From Bacilli bacterium (lineage in GTDB: Bacteria > Bacillota_I > Bacilli_A > RF39 > UBA660): a stretch of 64,000 nucleotides of DNA. Location: contig CAAERO010000005.1 in NCBI GenBank assembly GCA_900758495.1, positions 1 through 64,000 of the forward strand, written 5' to 3'. The translations under genes and the position numbers were made by a program. This document shows positions 18,505-26,960 of this stretch, in pieces (within the stretch, counting starts at the first letter, position 1; each line of letters starts with the position of its first letter). The notes under the pieces are model-generated. The model was given only the letters and a program-made list of their open reading frames with translations. It made no database searches and was not told the origin of the DNA.

Positions 18505-19601
18505 TTTTTGCTCCTTTCAAATATGCCTCCATAAATGGAGTTAAGTCACCATCTAAAACTTTAGTTACATTACTTGTTTCATAGGATGTTCTATGATCTT
18601 TTACCATTGAATATGGATGCATTACATAACTTCTTATTTGTGAACCAAACTCTATATTCATTTGTTCACCTTTTTCTTTTGCTAGTTCTTGTTCTTTTTT
18701 CTGTTGTTCTAATACATAAAGCTTAGACTTTAAGACTTGTAGAGCTGTTTCTTTATTCTGAATTTGACTTCTTTCATTCTGACAAGTTACTACTATACCA
18801 GTAGGAATATGCGTTACTCTTACAGCACTATCAGTAGTATTTACTCCTTGACCTCCTGCTCCTGTTGAACGATATACATCTATTCTTATATCCTTTTCAT
18901 CTATGTTTATATCTATATTTTTATCTATTTCTGGAGTTACATCAACACTTGCAAAGGAGGTATGACGACGATTGGAAGAATCAAATGGAGATAACCTAAC
19001 TAAACGATGAACACCTTTTTCTTCTTTTAAATATCCATAAGCATAGCTACCATCTACTTTGAAAGACACACTTTTAATACCAGCTTCTTCTCCTGCTTGA
19101 TAATTATATAATGTTACTTTATAGCCTTGTCTTTCACAGTATCTTAGATACATTCTATATAACATTTCTGCCCAATCACAAGCTTCTGTTCCACCAGCTC
19201 CTGAATGAATATCAATAGTACAAGAATTAGCATCATATTCACTATCAAATAGTAAATATATTTCAAATTGTTCTACTTCTTCTTTTAATTTATCATAATC
19301 TTTTACTAATGTTTCTTCTAACTCATTATCTGGTTCTAGGGATAATAGTTCTATTAAATCTAGAGCATTCTTAGTATCTCCTTTATATGAAATTATATTC
19401 TCTAAAATTGCATTTATGTTGCTAAGCTCAGAGAAAACACTTTCTCTCAATTCTTTATTATCCCAGAATCCTTCTTCTAGTTGTTTCTTTTCTAGTTTCT
19501 CTTTTTCTGTTACTTTCTTATCACAGTCAAAGTAACCTCCAAAGTTCTTCTAGTTTATTATTTAGTCTTTCATAATTTCTTTTAAGTTCAGTCAATTCCA
19601 T
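18482..19601 (-). CDS. prfB: Peptide chain release factor 2 with programmed +1 frameshift
   Basis: RF2 releases peptides at TGA and TAA. The first 24 codons from ATG 19601 end in CTT TGA C with a GGAGG three bases before CTT; shifting +1 on CTT continues in the long frame for 348 codons, total ~372 aa. This is the classical autoregulatory frameshift: low RF2 lets ribosomes shift and make more RF2. The tripeptide SPF (RLSPFDSS) and GAGGQGVN catalytic motif are present. ATG follows AAGGAGAGATTAATTT. A functional RF2 and this TGA show that TGA is a stop codon in this organism. Confidence 0.97.
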
Positions 19602-19625
19602 AAATTAATCTCTCCTTTTATTCAC

Positions 19626-19654
19626 ATTTTAACAAATAATTATTTTTAAAGCAA
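19626..19654 (-). promoter_or_regulatory. Promoter of prfB
   Basis: -35 TTGCTT (19649-19654), 17-base spacer, -10 TAAAAT (19626-19631), about 25 bases before the prfB ATG. Confidence 0.7.
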
Positions 19655-19693
19655 TTAAATGTATATTTTATAAACTGTTACATATTCTATTAC

Positions 19694-19726
19694 TGGGAAG
19701 GGTTCACGAAGTAGTGAAGATTCCCA
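19694..19726 (-). other. Hairpin-forming element upstream of prfB promoter
   Basis: TGGGAA/TTCCCA outer arms and TTCAC/GTGAA inner arms form a stem of about 11 bp around a 6-base loop. There is no T run, so it is not an ordinary terminator. It lies between the upstream gene's terminator and the prfB promoter; role unknown. Confidence 0.4.
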
Positions 19727-19753
19727 TTAAATATAGATGATACTATTAAGTAT

Positions 19754-19788
19754 CAAAAAAACAATGTAATCAAAAGATTAGATTGTTT
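19754..19788 (-). terminator. Terminator of upstream hypothetical gene
   Basis: AACAATCTAATC/GATTACATTGTT with one mismatch, a TTTT loop and a T run. The A run on the other side would allow two-way action, but no plus-strand gene ends here. Confidence 0.75.
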
Positions 19789-20704
19789 TTTCTTTTATTT
19801 TAGTTTTAGTTGCAGATATTAATGATAACTCACTATCTAATGAAGAAATAACATCTTCTTTTTTTATTTTTGATAGTTGATTTTGCAACTTCTCACACTC
19901 TTCACGACTATTAGTTTCCGTATACATTTTTAGTGATGGTAATAAAATAAAAGGTTCTTTACAAATTCCTACTGTCCTCTTAATGTAGTCAAGTTGAAAA
20001 TCATGTTTTACTCCATCTATTATTCTTAGTGTTGGCATTAATAGTCCTGTACTTTTATAATATTCATCTTTAGCAAGTTTTTCAATAAACTTTACTTGTC
20101 TTTCACTTTTAGAACTATTAATAGAATCAGCTGCCGTTAATAATTGTTCTTTATTTAATTCTTCTTGATCATATAATAATTCATTTATCCCTCTAGCTTG
20201 ATACTCTTCTTTACTATTTAAAACTTTACTAGCTAGTTCTAATGATATATCTTCTTTTATAGCTTCACTATTTAATAAGATATTTCGTTCTGCTATTCTT
20301 TGATAACTTTCTTTTGACTTTTTTAGTATTATTAGTGACTCTTCTACCTCATTATTCTTATGAATACTAGAACTACACATAACATCTCTCATACAATTAA
20401 GTAATATATCATCATTTGTTCTTGATAAGATAAAGGAATAATCTAAAATTTCTTCTTTTGATAAGAATGAATAACATAATAGTTTTCTTAAACCTTTAGA
20501 GTATCTATTGGTTATTAAGTCTTTTAACTCTTCTTTAGTAAATTTTCCTTCCTGTATAGTACTAACTGACATTAATTCTAAGATCCTTTCTATCTGTTTT
20601 TTATCAGTAGTTTCACTAAGCAATGTTACTACTAACATATCCTCTTTAGATAACTTAACATCATATCCCATATTCTTTAATTTTTCTTCTACTTCTTTTA
20701 GCAC
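19778..20704 (-). CDS. Hypothetical helical-repeat protein
   Basis: 308 aa, predicted almost wholly alpha-helical with no membrane segment. It contains loosely repeated units of the form KEELKDLI..YSKGL / SKEEILDY / NKEQLLTAADSIN, suggesting a superhelical repeat scaffold. I do not recognise a family. It is bounded by its own terminator and lies at the prfB edge of the accessory island, so it may be core or accessory. Ribosome-binding site GGAGG precedes the start. Confidence 0.6.
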   Translation of the reverse strand: MLKEVEEKLKNMGYDVKLSKEDMLVVTLLSETTDKKQIERILELMSVSTIQEGKFTKEELKDLITNRYSKGLRKLLCYSFLSKEEILDYSFILSRTNDDILLNCMRDVMCSSSIHKNNEVEESLIILKKSKESYQRIAERNILLNSEAIKEDISLELASKVLNSKEEYQARGINELLYDQEELNKEQLLTAADSINSSKSERQVKFIEKLAKDEYYKSTGLLMPTLRIIDGVKHDFQLDYIKRTVGICKEPFILLPSLKMYTETNSREECEKLQNQLSKIKKEDVISSLDSELSLISATKTKIKEKTI

Positions 20705-20794
20705 TTTAAACCTCCAAAATATTGCTAGAAATACTATAACACATATTTAACTAATTATTAATTATTTTATTAAAAAAATGACCAATCATTTGCA

Positions 20795-21325
20795 CTAGCC
20801 ATTAGTTTTTGTTAATACTTTTTGGTATGCCGTAGTTTCTCCTTCTTTTACACAATCAACAAAGAACTTATTTCTCATTTTATAATATCCATGCCAATCA
20901 TTTCTTTTATTAGTTTTTATAACAGTATGTTCACTTTCAAAATCTAATTGACTTGATGGCATAATACAGTTATGCATTTTGTCATTTTCTAAATTGACAT
21001 ATAATAAGAAATTATCTTTTACACTAGGAGTAGTACCAAAAGTATCTAAATATTCTTCTAAAGTATATTTACCAATTAAAAACCAAATATCATTAGTTTC
21101 TTGTATAATACCTCGCGTATATTTTCCAAGTTCATGAATTGCAATTTCTTTATCATTGTTTAAATTTAAACCATTTTCTAACTCTTCTTTTAAATGCAAT
21201 AAATGAATATATCTTTTAACTTTAGGATTTTTTTCTAGTTCTTGCATTTCCTCAAAGTTTGATCTAATTATTTCTTTTACATCTTCTATATCTAATCTTA
21301 AATTTTCTAAAATTTCTTGTTTCAT
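20795..21325 (-). CDS. Hypothetical cytoplasmic protein
   Basis: About 176 aa, acidic, no membrane segment or signal. An N-terminal helical part (residues 1-60, EEMQELEKNPKVKRYIHLLH) precedes a mixed region with ETNDIWFLIGKYT and a C-terminal FFVDCVKEGE. No family recognised. The start ATG follows a GGGGGAAT site; a longer in-frame start upstream lacks one. It sits in the accessory island between unrelated genes. Confidence 0.55.
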   Translation of the reverse strand: MKQEILENLRLDIEDVKEIIRSNFEEMQELEKNPKVKRYIHLLHLKEELENGLNLNNDKEIAIHELGKYTRGIIQETNDIWFLIGKYTLEEYLDTFGTTPSVKDNFLLYVNLENDKMHNCIMPSSQLDFESEHTVIKTNKRNDWHGYYKMRNKFFVDCVKEGETTAYQKVLTKTNG

Positions 21326-21470
21326 TTTATTCCCCCAATCTATAAATCTATATAAAAAATAACTCAATACACTAATATACTTTAAAAAAAACATTTATAT
21401 GCATAAATGGCATACTAGTTATATAATATTTTCCTTTTTATCACAAATTATTTTTTTGTTTTATCTTAGA

Positions 21471-21516
21471 AAAAAAGCAAAAATGATACATATTTTATAA
21501 GCTATGTATCATTTTT
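21471..21516 (-). terminator. Terminator of GNAT gene
   Basis: A long perfect stem (AAAATGATACATA with its complement) surrounds a GCTTATAAAA loop and is followed by a T-rich tail right after the acetyltransferase stop. Confidence 0.75.
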
Positions 21517-21520
21517 ATAA

Positions 21521-22024
21521 TTATATTTCTTCAAACAAATATACATTTTCAGGTAATTTTATTCTTTCAAATACTCTTTGTTTTATTAATTTTCCACCCA
21601 TATGTTTATAAAATTCATTTGTAGGATTAGCTGCTAAACAACCTACTATCATCTTTGTAAATCCCATATTTTTTAATTCTTTAATTGCTATAGCAAATAG
21701 CTTTCTACCATAACCATGTCCTTTATAATTATTTATCAAGTATAAAGCATACAACTCTCCACAATCATTATATTCAGCATCATCAGATACATCTAAATTA
21801 ATAAACCCTACTATTTCATTATTTATTTCAAGAACATATTGATGATTAATATTCTCATCAAACTCTTTATAGGAGTTAGTTGCTCTTTCTTGTTCGTTTA
21901 AATAAAGATCATCTAAAAATTCATCATTTACTATACCTCTATAAGTTTCATTCCATGCAGTTGTTACTATTTTTGCTACAGAAAAGCAATCATTTTTATC
22001 CATTTTTCTTATAATATAATCCAT
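21521..22024 (-). CDS. GNAT-family N-acetyltransferase
   Basis: About 167 aa with the full GNAT fold: N-terminal substrate region, motif A LYLINNYKGHGYGRKLF (acetyl-CoA R/Q-x-x-G-x-G/A site) and a C-terminal AANPTNEFYKHMGGK strand. It acetylates an amine on an unknown small molecule or protein. The ATG at 22024 follows AAGGAGAAAAAT. First of four GNAT genes in the island, all on the same strand. Confidence 0.85.
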   Translation of the reverse strand: MDYIIRKMDKNDCFSVAKIVTTAWNETYRGIVNDEFLDDLYLNEQERATNSYKEFDENINHQYVLEINNEIVGFINLDVSDDAEYNDCGELYALYLINNYKGHGYGRKLFAIAIKELKNMGFTKMIVGCLAANPTNEFYKHMGGKLIKQRVFERIKLPENVYLFEEI

Positions 22025-22039
22025 ATTTTTCTCCTTCAC

Positions 22040-22366
22040 TATATGATGATTATTATTTAATTTTACTTAGTACTTTTGAGCATTTTAAATATATAGTACT
22101 TTCTATCTTATAAATATTATTGATTTTTATATCCCATTAAATAAACTTTTATATCTAATATCAATAGCTATCCTAAATAATAATAAGATAACTTTATAAA
22201 ACCAGTAAGAAATAGTATCAAATTAAAATTCTAGAACTAATTTTTATATAAATTAATTACTAACACAATTATATATAAGTTAATTACTCTTTTAAATATA
22301 CTTTCTCCTTGTAATTTTTTTGTACTTTCAAGTTAAGTATAGTATAATTAATATAGATATTAACTA
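22040..22366. other. AT-rich intergenic stretch without recognisable content
   Basis: No reading frame, repeat family or RNA motif was found. The region between the GNAT gene and the collagen-like remnant is very AT-rich low-complexity sequence, consistent with decayed DNA. Confidence 0.5.
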
Positions 22367-22394
22367 TAAAAAAAAGGCCTTTCTATAGCCTTTT
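22367..22394 (-). terminator. Terminator of collagen-like gene
   Basis: AAAAGGC/GCCTTTT stem with a short loop followed by a T run overlaps the stop codon of the collagen-like remnant. Confidence 0.65.
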
Positions 22395-23167
22395 ATTGAT
22401 TATCTTGAAGTATTATTTGTCCATCCATAATTGGTATATTTGGATAGCTTTCATCCATTAATGTAAAGTTTCTAAGTGGAGTAGTAAACATTGAATATCT
22501 AATCCCATAAGAAGATATAAATTCTGTTCCTAGTGGTCTGGCTGGTCCTTGTGGACCTCTTTCTCCAGTAGCACCTTTTTCACCTTTTGGAATTAAAAAT
22601 GCTAAATGATGTACCCAGTTTTCAAAGGTATCCATAACTTGAGCTGGTTCACCTGGTTCTAAAGTTTCTGTATAATCAATAGCTATATGTTCTGTCCTTC
22701 CTATTTCTCCTGGTAATCCCCTTGGTCCCATATCTCCTTGGTCACCTTTCTCTCCCTTTGGTATTTTAAAATCTAAAAATACATCAATAGGTGTACCAGT
22801 ATTTACAACTTCTGCATCTTCTGTTGGATCAATTGTTTCAACAGTTCCAATTTGAATAGTGGCTGGTCCTTGATCTCCTTTAGGTCTGGGAATTCCTTGA
22901 GGTCCTATTTTTCCCTCTATCCCTTACTCACCTTTTGGTATTCTAAATCTTAAAACTACATCTTCATTTGTACCAATAGTTTCTACTTTAGCTTCTTGAT
23001 GTGACTCTACTGTTTATGTAATACCTACTTCTATAGTAGCAGGTCCTTCTACTCCTCTATCTCCAGTAGCACCATTTTCTCCTTTAGGTCCTGTTGGTTC
23101 TTGAATATAACAATTTCTACATTTATCTATTCTTTTTTTTAACTTTTCAAAATTATCATTATTGTAA
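22393..23167 (-). pseudogene. Collagen-like repeat protein, broken by two in-frame TAA codons
   Basis: A single reading frame on the minus strand encodes short Gly-x-y collagen blocks (GPKGENGATGDRG, GPQGIPRPKGDQG, KGEKGDQGDMGPRG) alternating with ~40-residue beta modules (PATIEVG...VVLRFRIPKGE). Such proteins are surface or exosporium proteins in gut Bacillota. Two TAA codons interrupt it, near 22926 and 23013, both where Gln (CAA) would fit, with no frameshift. The N-terminus (LKKRIDKCRNCYIQEPTGP) is recognisable but has no in-frame start with a ribosome-binding site, and a terminator abuts it. The last 112 codons still form an open frame, but expression is doubtful. Confidence 0.8.
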
Positions 23168-23184
23168 ATAATTCTACTGTTAAA

Positions 23185-23209
23185 GAAAAAAACTATTCCT
23201 TTGAATAGT
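23185..23209 (-). terminator. Terminator of DUF2238-like gene
   Basis: ACTATTC/GAATAGT stem, AAAG loop, seven T residues, 13 bases after the stop. Confidence 0.75.
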
Positions 23210-23221
23210 CTATTATAAATA

Positions 23222-24052
23222 TCATTTTGATAAAACTTCTACTACAGATTTTGCCATTGCTCTTTTACCTTTTGTTGGAACAAAATTATTTATAAATAAA
23301 TTATCTTCATTATGTTTCAAACCAAAGTAAGCAAAGAAACTAAATACTAAAGCACCAACAAAGTTAACAAATAAATCTTTCATCGTATCGTTTATACCTA
23401 TATCTAAATAACCCTTATCTATTGTTTGGATTATATTTCCCTTATTATCATAAATAACTGTTTTTCCAATATTATCAATTATGACTGGCTTATTTTTACC
23501 ATCAGGATTTAATGCTACTGATGATATTTCTTGTACAATCGTATCTTTTTGCATATCGAGTTTTAAGATTTTATCGCTTCCATATTCAAAAAATTCCCAT
23601 AGTACTCCTATCGTCATAGAAAAACAAAAAGCTACTAAACACAAATAAAATGGTGATAAATTAATATGTGTACTATTATTGTTTAATAAATTTACTAAGG
23701 AAAAACCAACAGCTGTCGCTAAAAATCCATTAATTGTATGTAGCATTGTATCCCAATAAGGAATTATTCCATAGAAATTATTAATTTCACCTAATATTTC
23801 AGCAGAAAATATAAATAGGTATATAGCTATTTCTAATCCATCTGGCAAAGTTATTTCAAATTTATTTTGAATAAATAATGGTGCAAATAATAATATTAAT
23901 GATAATAAACATAATAAAGCATTATTTAAATCTCCTCTTATAAGCTGAAGCACCATACATAATATAACTAAAAATCTCAATATTAAATATATAGCTAGAG
24001 AACTTCTTTTATTTTCTTTATAAGCCATTTTGATTAATTTTTGAACTTTCAT
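23222..24052 (-). CDS. YjdF/DUF2238-like polytopic membrane protein
   Basis: 276 aa with six to seven membrane segments. The motifs YWDTMLHTINGFLATAVGFS and GVLWEFFEYGSDKI, with conserved acidic and His residues, match the YjdF-like DUF2238 family of unknown function. A ~40-residue loop after the fourth TM (KDTIVQEISSVALNPD..) is predicted outside the hydrophobic core. The first codons (MKVQK) are duplicated 1.2 kb upstream, next to the bile salt hydrolase, indicating that the two genes were once adjacent. Confidence 0.65.
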   Translation of the reverse strand: MKVQKLIKMAYKENKRSSLAIYLILRFLVILCMVLQLIRGDLNNALLCLLSLILLFAPLFIQNKFEITLPDGLEIAIYLFIFSAEILGEINNFYGIIPYWDTMLHTINGFLATAVGFSLVNLLNNNSTHINLSPFYLCLVAFCFSMTIGVLWEFFEYGSDKILKLDMQKDTIVQEISSVALNPDGKNKPVIIDNIGKTVIYDNKGNIIQTIDKGYLDIGINDTMKDLFVNFVGALVFSFFAYFGLKHNEDNLFINNFVPTKGKRAMAKSVVEVLSK

Positions 24053-24093
24053 TTTTCTCTTCCCCTTTAGTTTTGAAATTTAATTTGTTCTCC
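24036..24093. repeat. Duplicated junction, copy A (Nudix tail to DUF2238 start)
   Basis: About 57 bases match 25264-25323 with one indel and a few substitutions. It includes the last codons (GEQIKFQN), a CTAAAGGGG ribosome-binding region and the first codons (MKVQK) of the next gene. Confidence 0.85.
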
Positions 24094-24663
24094 TTTATTT
24101 AAATAATTTAAGTAGAAATTAATTAAATCTTTATCCATTAAATTTTCAGGTACTTCCTCTGGTTTAAAGAATTTTAATCTTTTAGTTTCAGAATCGCCTT
24201 TTAAATTATTAACGTCAATATTAGATATTTTTGCTAAATAAAGTGATGTATTGTTATAAACTATATCTCCGTTTAGATAACTATTCTTTCTTGATTTACC
24301 AGATAATGTATCTATTAGAATAATACTATTTGCCTCTATTTTTAATCCTGTTTCTTCATAAGCTTCTCTTACTGCAGTTTCTCTTAAATCTTCTCCAAGC
24401 TCTTGACATCCTCCTGGTAGTCCCCATTTATTTCTATCCGTTCTTTCTTGAAGTAGTATTTCACCTTTATCATTTTCAATAACAATGGCAGATCCAGTTT
24501 GTATAAAAGGTATATGACAGATTCTACTATCTAAAGCCATCCTAAATAATACTGGATATCCTCCATAATTTTTACTTAAATTTAATAATTCATCTTCACT
24601 TAAACTTAAAACTAGATTAACAAATTCTTCATGAGTATATTCTCTCATATTTTTTAATTTCAT
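24067..24663 (-). CDS. Nudix hydrolase
   Basis: About 198 aa. The Nudix box GGCQELGEDLRETAVREAYEETGL matches G-x5-E-x7-R-E-x-x-E-E-x-G, so the metal-dependent diphosphate hydrolysis site is complete. An N-terminal helix (~1-45) precedes the domain. The ATG at 24663 follows GGAGAGTGGT and overlaps the end of the HAD gene by 35 bases, so the two are coupled. The last eight residues (GEQIKFQN) are identical to those of the bile salt hydrolase, evidence of a recombination join at its 3' end. Substrate unknown. Confidence 0.85.
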   Translation of the reverse strand: MKLKNMREYTHEEFVNLVLSLSEDELLNLSKNYGGYPVLFRMALDSRICHIPFIQTGSAIVIENDKGEILLQERTDRNKWGLPGGCQELGEDLRETAVREAYEETGLKIEANSIILIDTLSGKSRKNSYLNGDIVYNNTSLYLAKISNIDVNNLKGDSETKRLKFFKPEEVPENLMDKDLINFYLNYLNKGEQIKFQN

Positions 24664-25234
24664 ACCACTCTCCTTCATTTAACATTAGGTATTTATATAT
24701 CTCTCCCCAGTTATTTACATTTATAACTTTTTCTTTATCAACTTTATTTGATGCATTATTTTTAAAATACAACGCACATATTCCATTATCAGCTGCGTTT
24801 ATACAAATATTATCGTCATCGTCAATTATATAATAAACATGTTTCTCTAATAACTTCTCTATTTTATGATGTTCATTATTAAAGATTTTAATATTTTCAA
24901 ATCCAATAGTTTTTAATTTTTCTCTTGCTATTTCAGTCTCAAAGTCATTTCTAGATGTTACTACAATAAATTTAAAATGATTTTTTAGTTTATTTAATAC
25001 TATAGCAACACCAGTCATGAAATTTGCTGTAGTTAATATTTTTTCCACATTAGTATTATAAAATTCCTTAAATTCTTCTTCAGTCCAATTATATCTCTTT
25101 TGAAATATTCTCTGAGTATTATCTATAATATTATCTTTTCCATTCTTTTCTACATCATATATTTCTGTATATACTCTATATAAATTTTCAGAATCAAATA
25201 CAACTCCATCCAAATCAAGTGCTATTGCTTTCAT
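24629..25234 (-). CDS. HAD-family hydrolase
   Basis: 201 aa. Motif I DLDGVVFD with the nucleophile and general acid Asp, motif II VTSR, and a C-terminal acidic motif IDDDDNIC are visible, so a phosphatase or nucleotidase activity is likely. The 3' end overlaps the Nudix gene. Both lie inside a segment bounded by the ~57-base direct repeats at 24.04 and 25.27 kb and may have entered together. Confidence 0.75.
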   Translation of the reverse strand: MKAIALDLDGVVFDSENLYRVYTEIYDVEKNGKDNIIDNTQRIFQKRYNWTEEEFKEFYNTNVEKILTTANFMTGVAIVLNKLKNHFKFIVVTSRNDFETEIAREKLKTIGFENIKIFNNEHHKIEKLLEKHVYYIIDDDDNICINAADNGICALYFKNNASNKVDKEKVINVNNWGEIYKYLMLNEGEWYEIKKYERIYS

Positions 25235-25263
25235 TTCTATACCCCCAAATATCCATTATATAT

Positions 25264-25323
25264 TATTTTTTGAACTTTCATTTTTCTCTTTCCCCTTTAG
25301 TTTTGGAACTTAATTTGTTCACC
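25264..25323. repeat. Duplicated junction, copy B (bile salt hydrolase tail to relic start)
   Basis: Direct repeat of 24036-24093. Downstream of the bile salt hydrolase stop it carries a ribosome-binding region and ATG AAA GTT CAA AAA, the first codons of the DUF2238-like gene, followed by unrelated sequence. Confidence 0.85.
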
Positions 25324-26271
25324 TGTTATCAAAGGGTAATGAATTAATAAATTGCTATTAAGTTCTTCTTTATGCATATCTACAGCACTAATTTGATGAT
25401 TATTATAGGTTGTATAATAATAGATACCTTTACTAGTATTGCAACAAGAAGTGTATATAGTAATTTCAAATTTATTTTCTCCTAAATTACAACATCCTCT
25501 TTGTTGATCAACCGAATTTAGAATATGAAAGAATTGACTTATGCTTTCACATTCATCTTCTTTTGATAAAGAATTCATTTTAACAAATGCTACTCTAACA
25601 AATCGTGACATACTTGATAAATCACCCGGTAAACCCAATCCTCCCATTCCTCTACTGTATGTATCAAAGGTTAGTTTACTATTAAAAGTATTTTCTTTAT
25701 TTTCTGTAGATAATTGACTATAATTGTTTAAATTGAATAACTGCTTATCAAATGTGGGATTATTGGTTAACACACCTACTGGATTATCATATATTTTAAT
25801 TCCTTCTTTTACTGACTCCAAAGTAATAGATTCTTCTTTATCAGATATAATCCAATGTAATTGAGCAAGTGGTAGGTCACTATTAAATTTATCATTGGTA
25901 ATATTTATTTTTTGTAATAACATTCTAGTTTCTTTTACAGAAGAACACTGACTTAATAAGTAAGGAATTAATTCAAATTGAGCTACATTTTCTTTTTCTT
26001 TTTGTTCTTCATTATAATGGGCATTACCAACAAAATTTAATCCAGCTATTGCTAAACCTTTTTCATTTACAGCATCATAATATAAAGGATAATCATTCAT
26101 TATATATGCCATACCTATTATTGCATAATGACTATTTAAGTTCTTAACTCTTCTAAATTTAAATTCATAATTTCTTGGTGTTATAGTAACTTCTTCATTA
26201 TACGAGTATTCATAATCTAATGTTCTACCAAAATAGAAATCTTTTGTTTTATAAGTTGCAGCTGTACACAT
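25297..26271 (-). CDS. Bile salt hydrolase/choloylglycine hydrolase family
   Basis: 324 aa Ntn-hydrolase of the linear amide C-N hydrolase family. Catalytic and binding residues are all visible: Cys2 nucleophile (MCTA), Arg16 and Asp19 (GRTLD), Asn in GLNFVGNAHY (~80), Asn in LTNNPTF (~168) and Arg in MSRFVRVAF (~225). The motif GLGLPGDLSSMSRF is characteristic of bile salt hydrolases more than of penicillin V acylases, though both remain possible. It would free bile acids from glycine or taurine, a gut-adaptation trait. No signal peptide, as expected for self-processing at Cys2. Confidence 0.88.
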   Translation of the reverse strand: MCTAATYKTKDFYFGRTLDYEYSYNEEVTITPRNYEFKFRRVKNLNSHYAIIGMAYIMNDYPLYYDAVNEKGLAIAGLNFVGNAHYNEEQKEKENVAQFELIPYLLSQCSSVKETRMLLQKINITNDKFNSDLPLAQLHWIISDKEESITLESVKEGIKIYDNPVGVLTNNPTFDKQLFNLNNYSQLSTENKENTFNSKLTFDTYSRGMGGLGLPGDLSSMSRFVRVAFVKMNSLSKEDECESISQFFHILNSVDQQRGCCNLGENKFEITIYTSCCNTSKGIYYYTTYNNHQISAVDMHKEELNSNLLIHYPLITGEQIKFQN

Positions 26272-26287
26272 ATTTCTTCCTCTTTTC

Positions 26288-26587
26288 TTATAATAATTTT
26301 AAATTATTTTCTTTATTAACTTGTTTTTGTAATAACTTTAAATCTTTTATATTTTTGTTATCTTTTAAGACTTTCAATTGTCTTCTTGCCGAATTATTAA
26401 GTCTTATTAATCTTTCACCTTGTGAAATTTTTTCTTCAATTAGTTCTGCATTTGTGTTTTGTAGATTGTTTAATATAACTAAATGAAGCAAATCAGTTAA
26501 AGAAATATAATTAACATTTCCAACTCTTAGTATTCCTACTTTATTTTCTTTAACTATTATTTCTGCTGTTACTAAATCTTTTTTCAA
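26288..26587 (-). pseudogene. KilA-N-domain protein remnant with internal deletion
   Basis: 99 codons, open. The N-terminal part (VGILRVGNVNYISLTDLL) matches the start of a KilA-N domain; it then jumps to a C-terminal piece (LNNLQNTNAELIEEKISQGERLIRLN) like that which normally ends ~250-residue KilA-N phage/antirepressor-type proteins. The DNA-binding core is gone, so this looks like an in-frame deletion product. It may be translated, but DNA-binding is not expected. Confidence 0.6.
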
Positions 26588-26640
26588 TCTTTTTTCTCAT
26601 TCCTACTTAGATTTTAAAAGATATTAACAAATATAATTAT

Positions 26641-26683
26641 GTTCACACCTTTATTTTACTACATAATTTTAATTTTTGTGAAC
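26641..26683. promoter_or_regulatory. Inverted repeat flanking a -10-like element
   Basis: GTTCACA (26641-26647) and its complement TGTGAAC (26677-26683) flank a TAAAAT -10-like hexamer (26653-26658, minus strand) upstream of the KilA-N remnant. This could be an operator, left over from a toxin-antitoxin or phage regulator. Confidence 0.4.
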
Positions 26684-26803
26684 AAGTTTTGAAATAAACA
26701 CAAGTCAAAGTACTCTGTTAATATCATTTTAAGCATTTTCTTTAGTTGTAATAACTCCATTATTATCTTCTATAAGTTGTAAAATTTATTTTTCTTTATT
26801 CAT
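26676..26803 (-). pseudogene. AbiEi-like antitoxin N-terminus, decayed
   Basis: From ATG 26803 the frame reads MNKEK-stop-ILQLIEDNNGVITTKENA-stop-NDINR..FISKLVHKN-stop. This matches the winged-helix N-terminus of AbiEi/type IV antitoxin regulators (ILELLEKNNGYITTKE..GINRQYLSKLV). Three in-frame stops and the lack of the rest of the gene show it is a relic. Confidence 0.6.
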
Positions 26804-26844
26804 AAGTATTATTTTCTTTAAATTTTATAATTCTATCTTCAAAA

Positions 26845-26875
26845 GAAAAATGTTATCACATTTTCTGTGATAGCA
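26845..26875 (-). terminator. Terminator of TetR-methyltransferase unit
   Basis: TATCACA/TGTGATA stem with a 5-base loop and downstream T run, about 90 bases after the methyltransferase stop. Confidence 0.7.
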
Positions 26876-26960
26876 TTCCTTATTTTATAAACCTCAAGCC
26901 AATAATTTTTGAGTAATTTTTTATTCAAGTATTATAAACTTTTTTCACAACTCTACTCTA

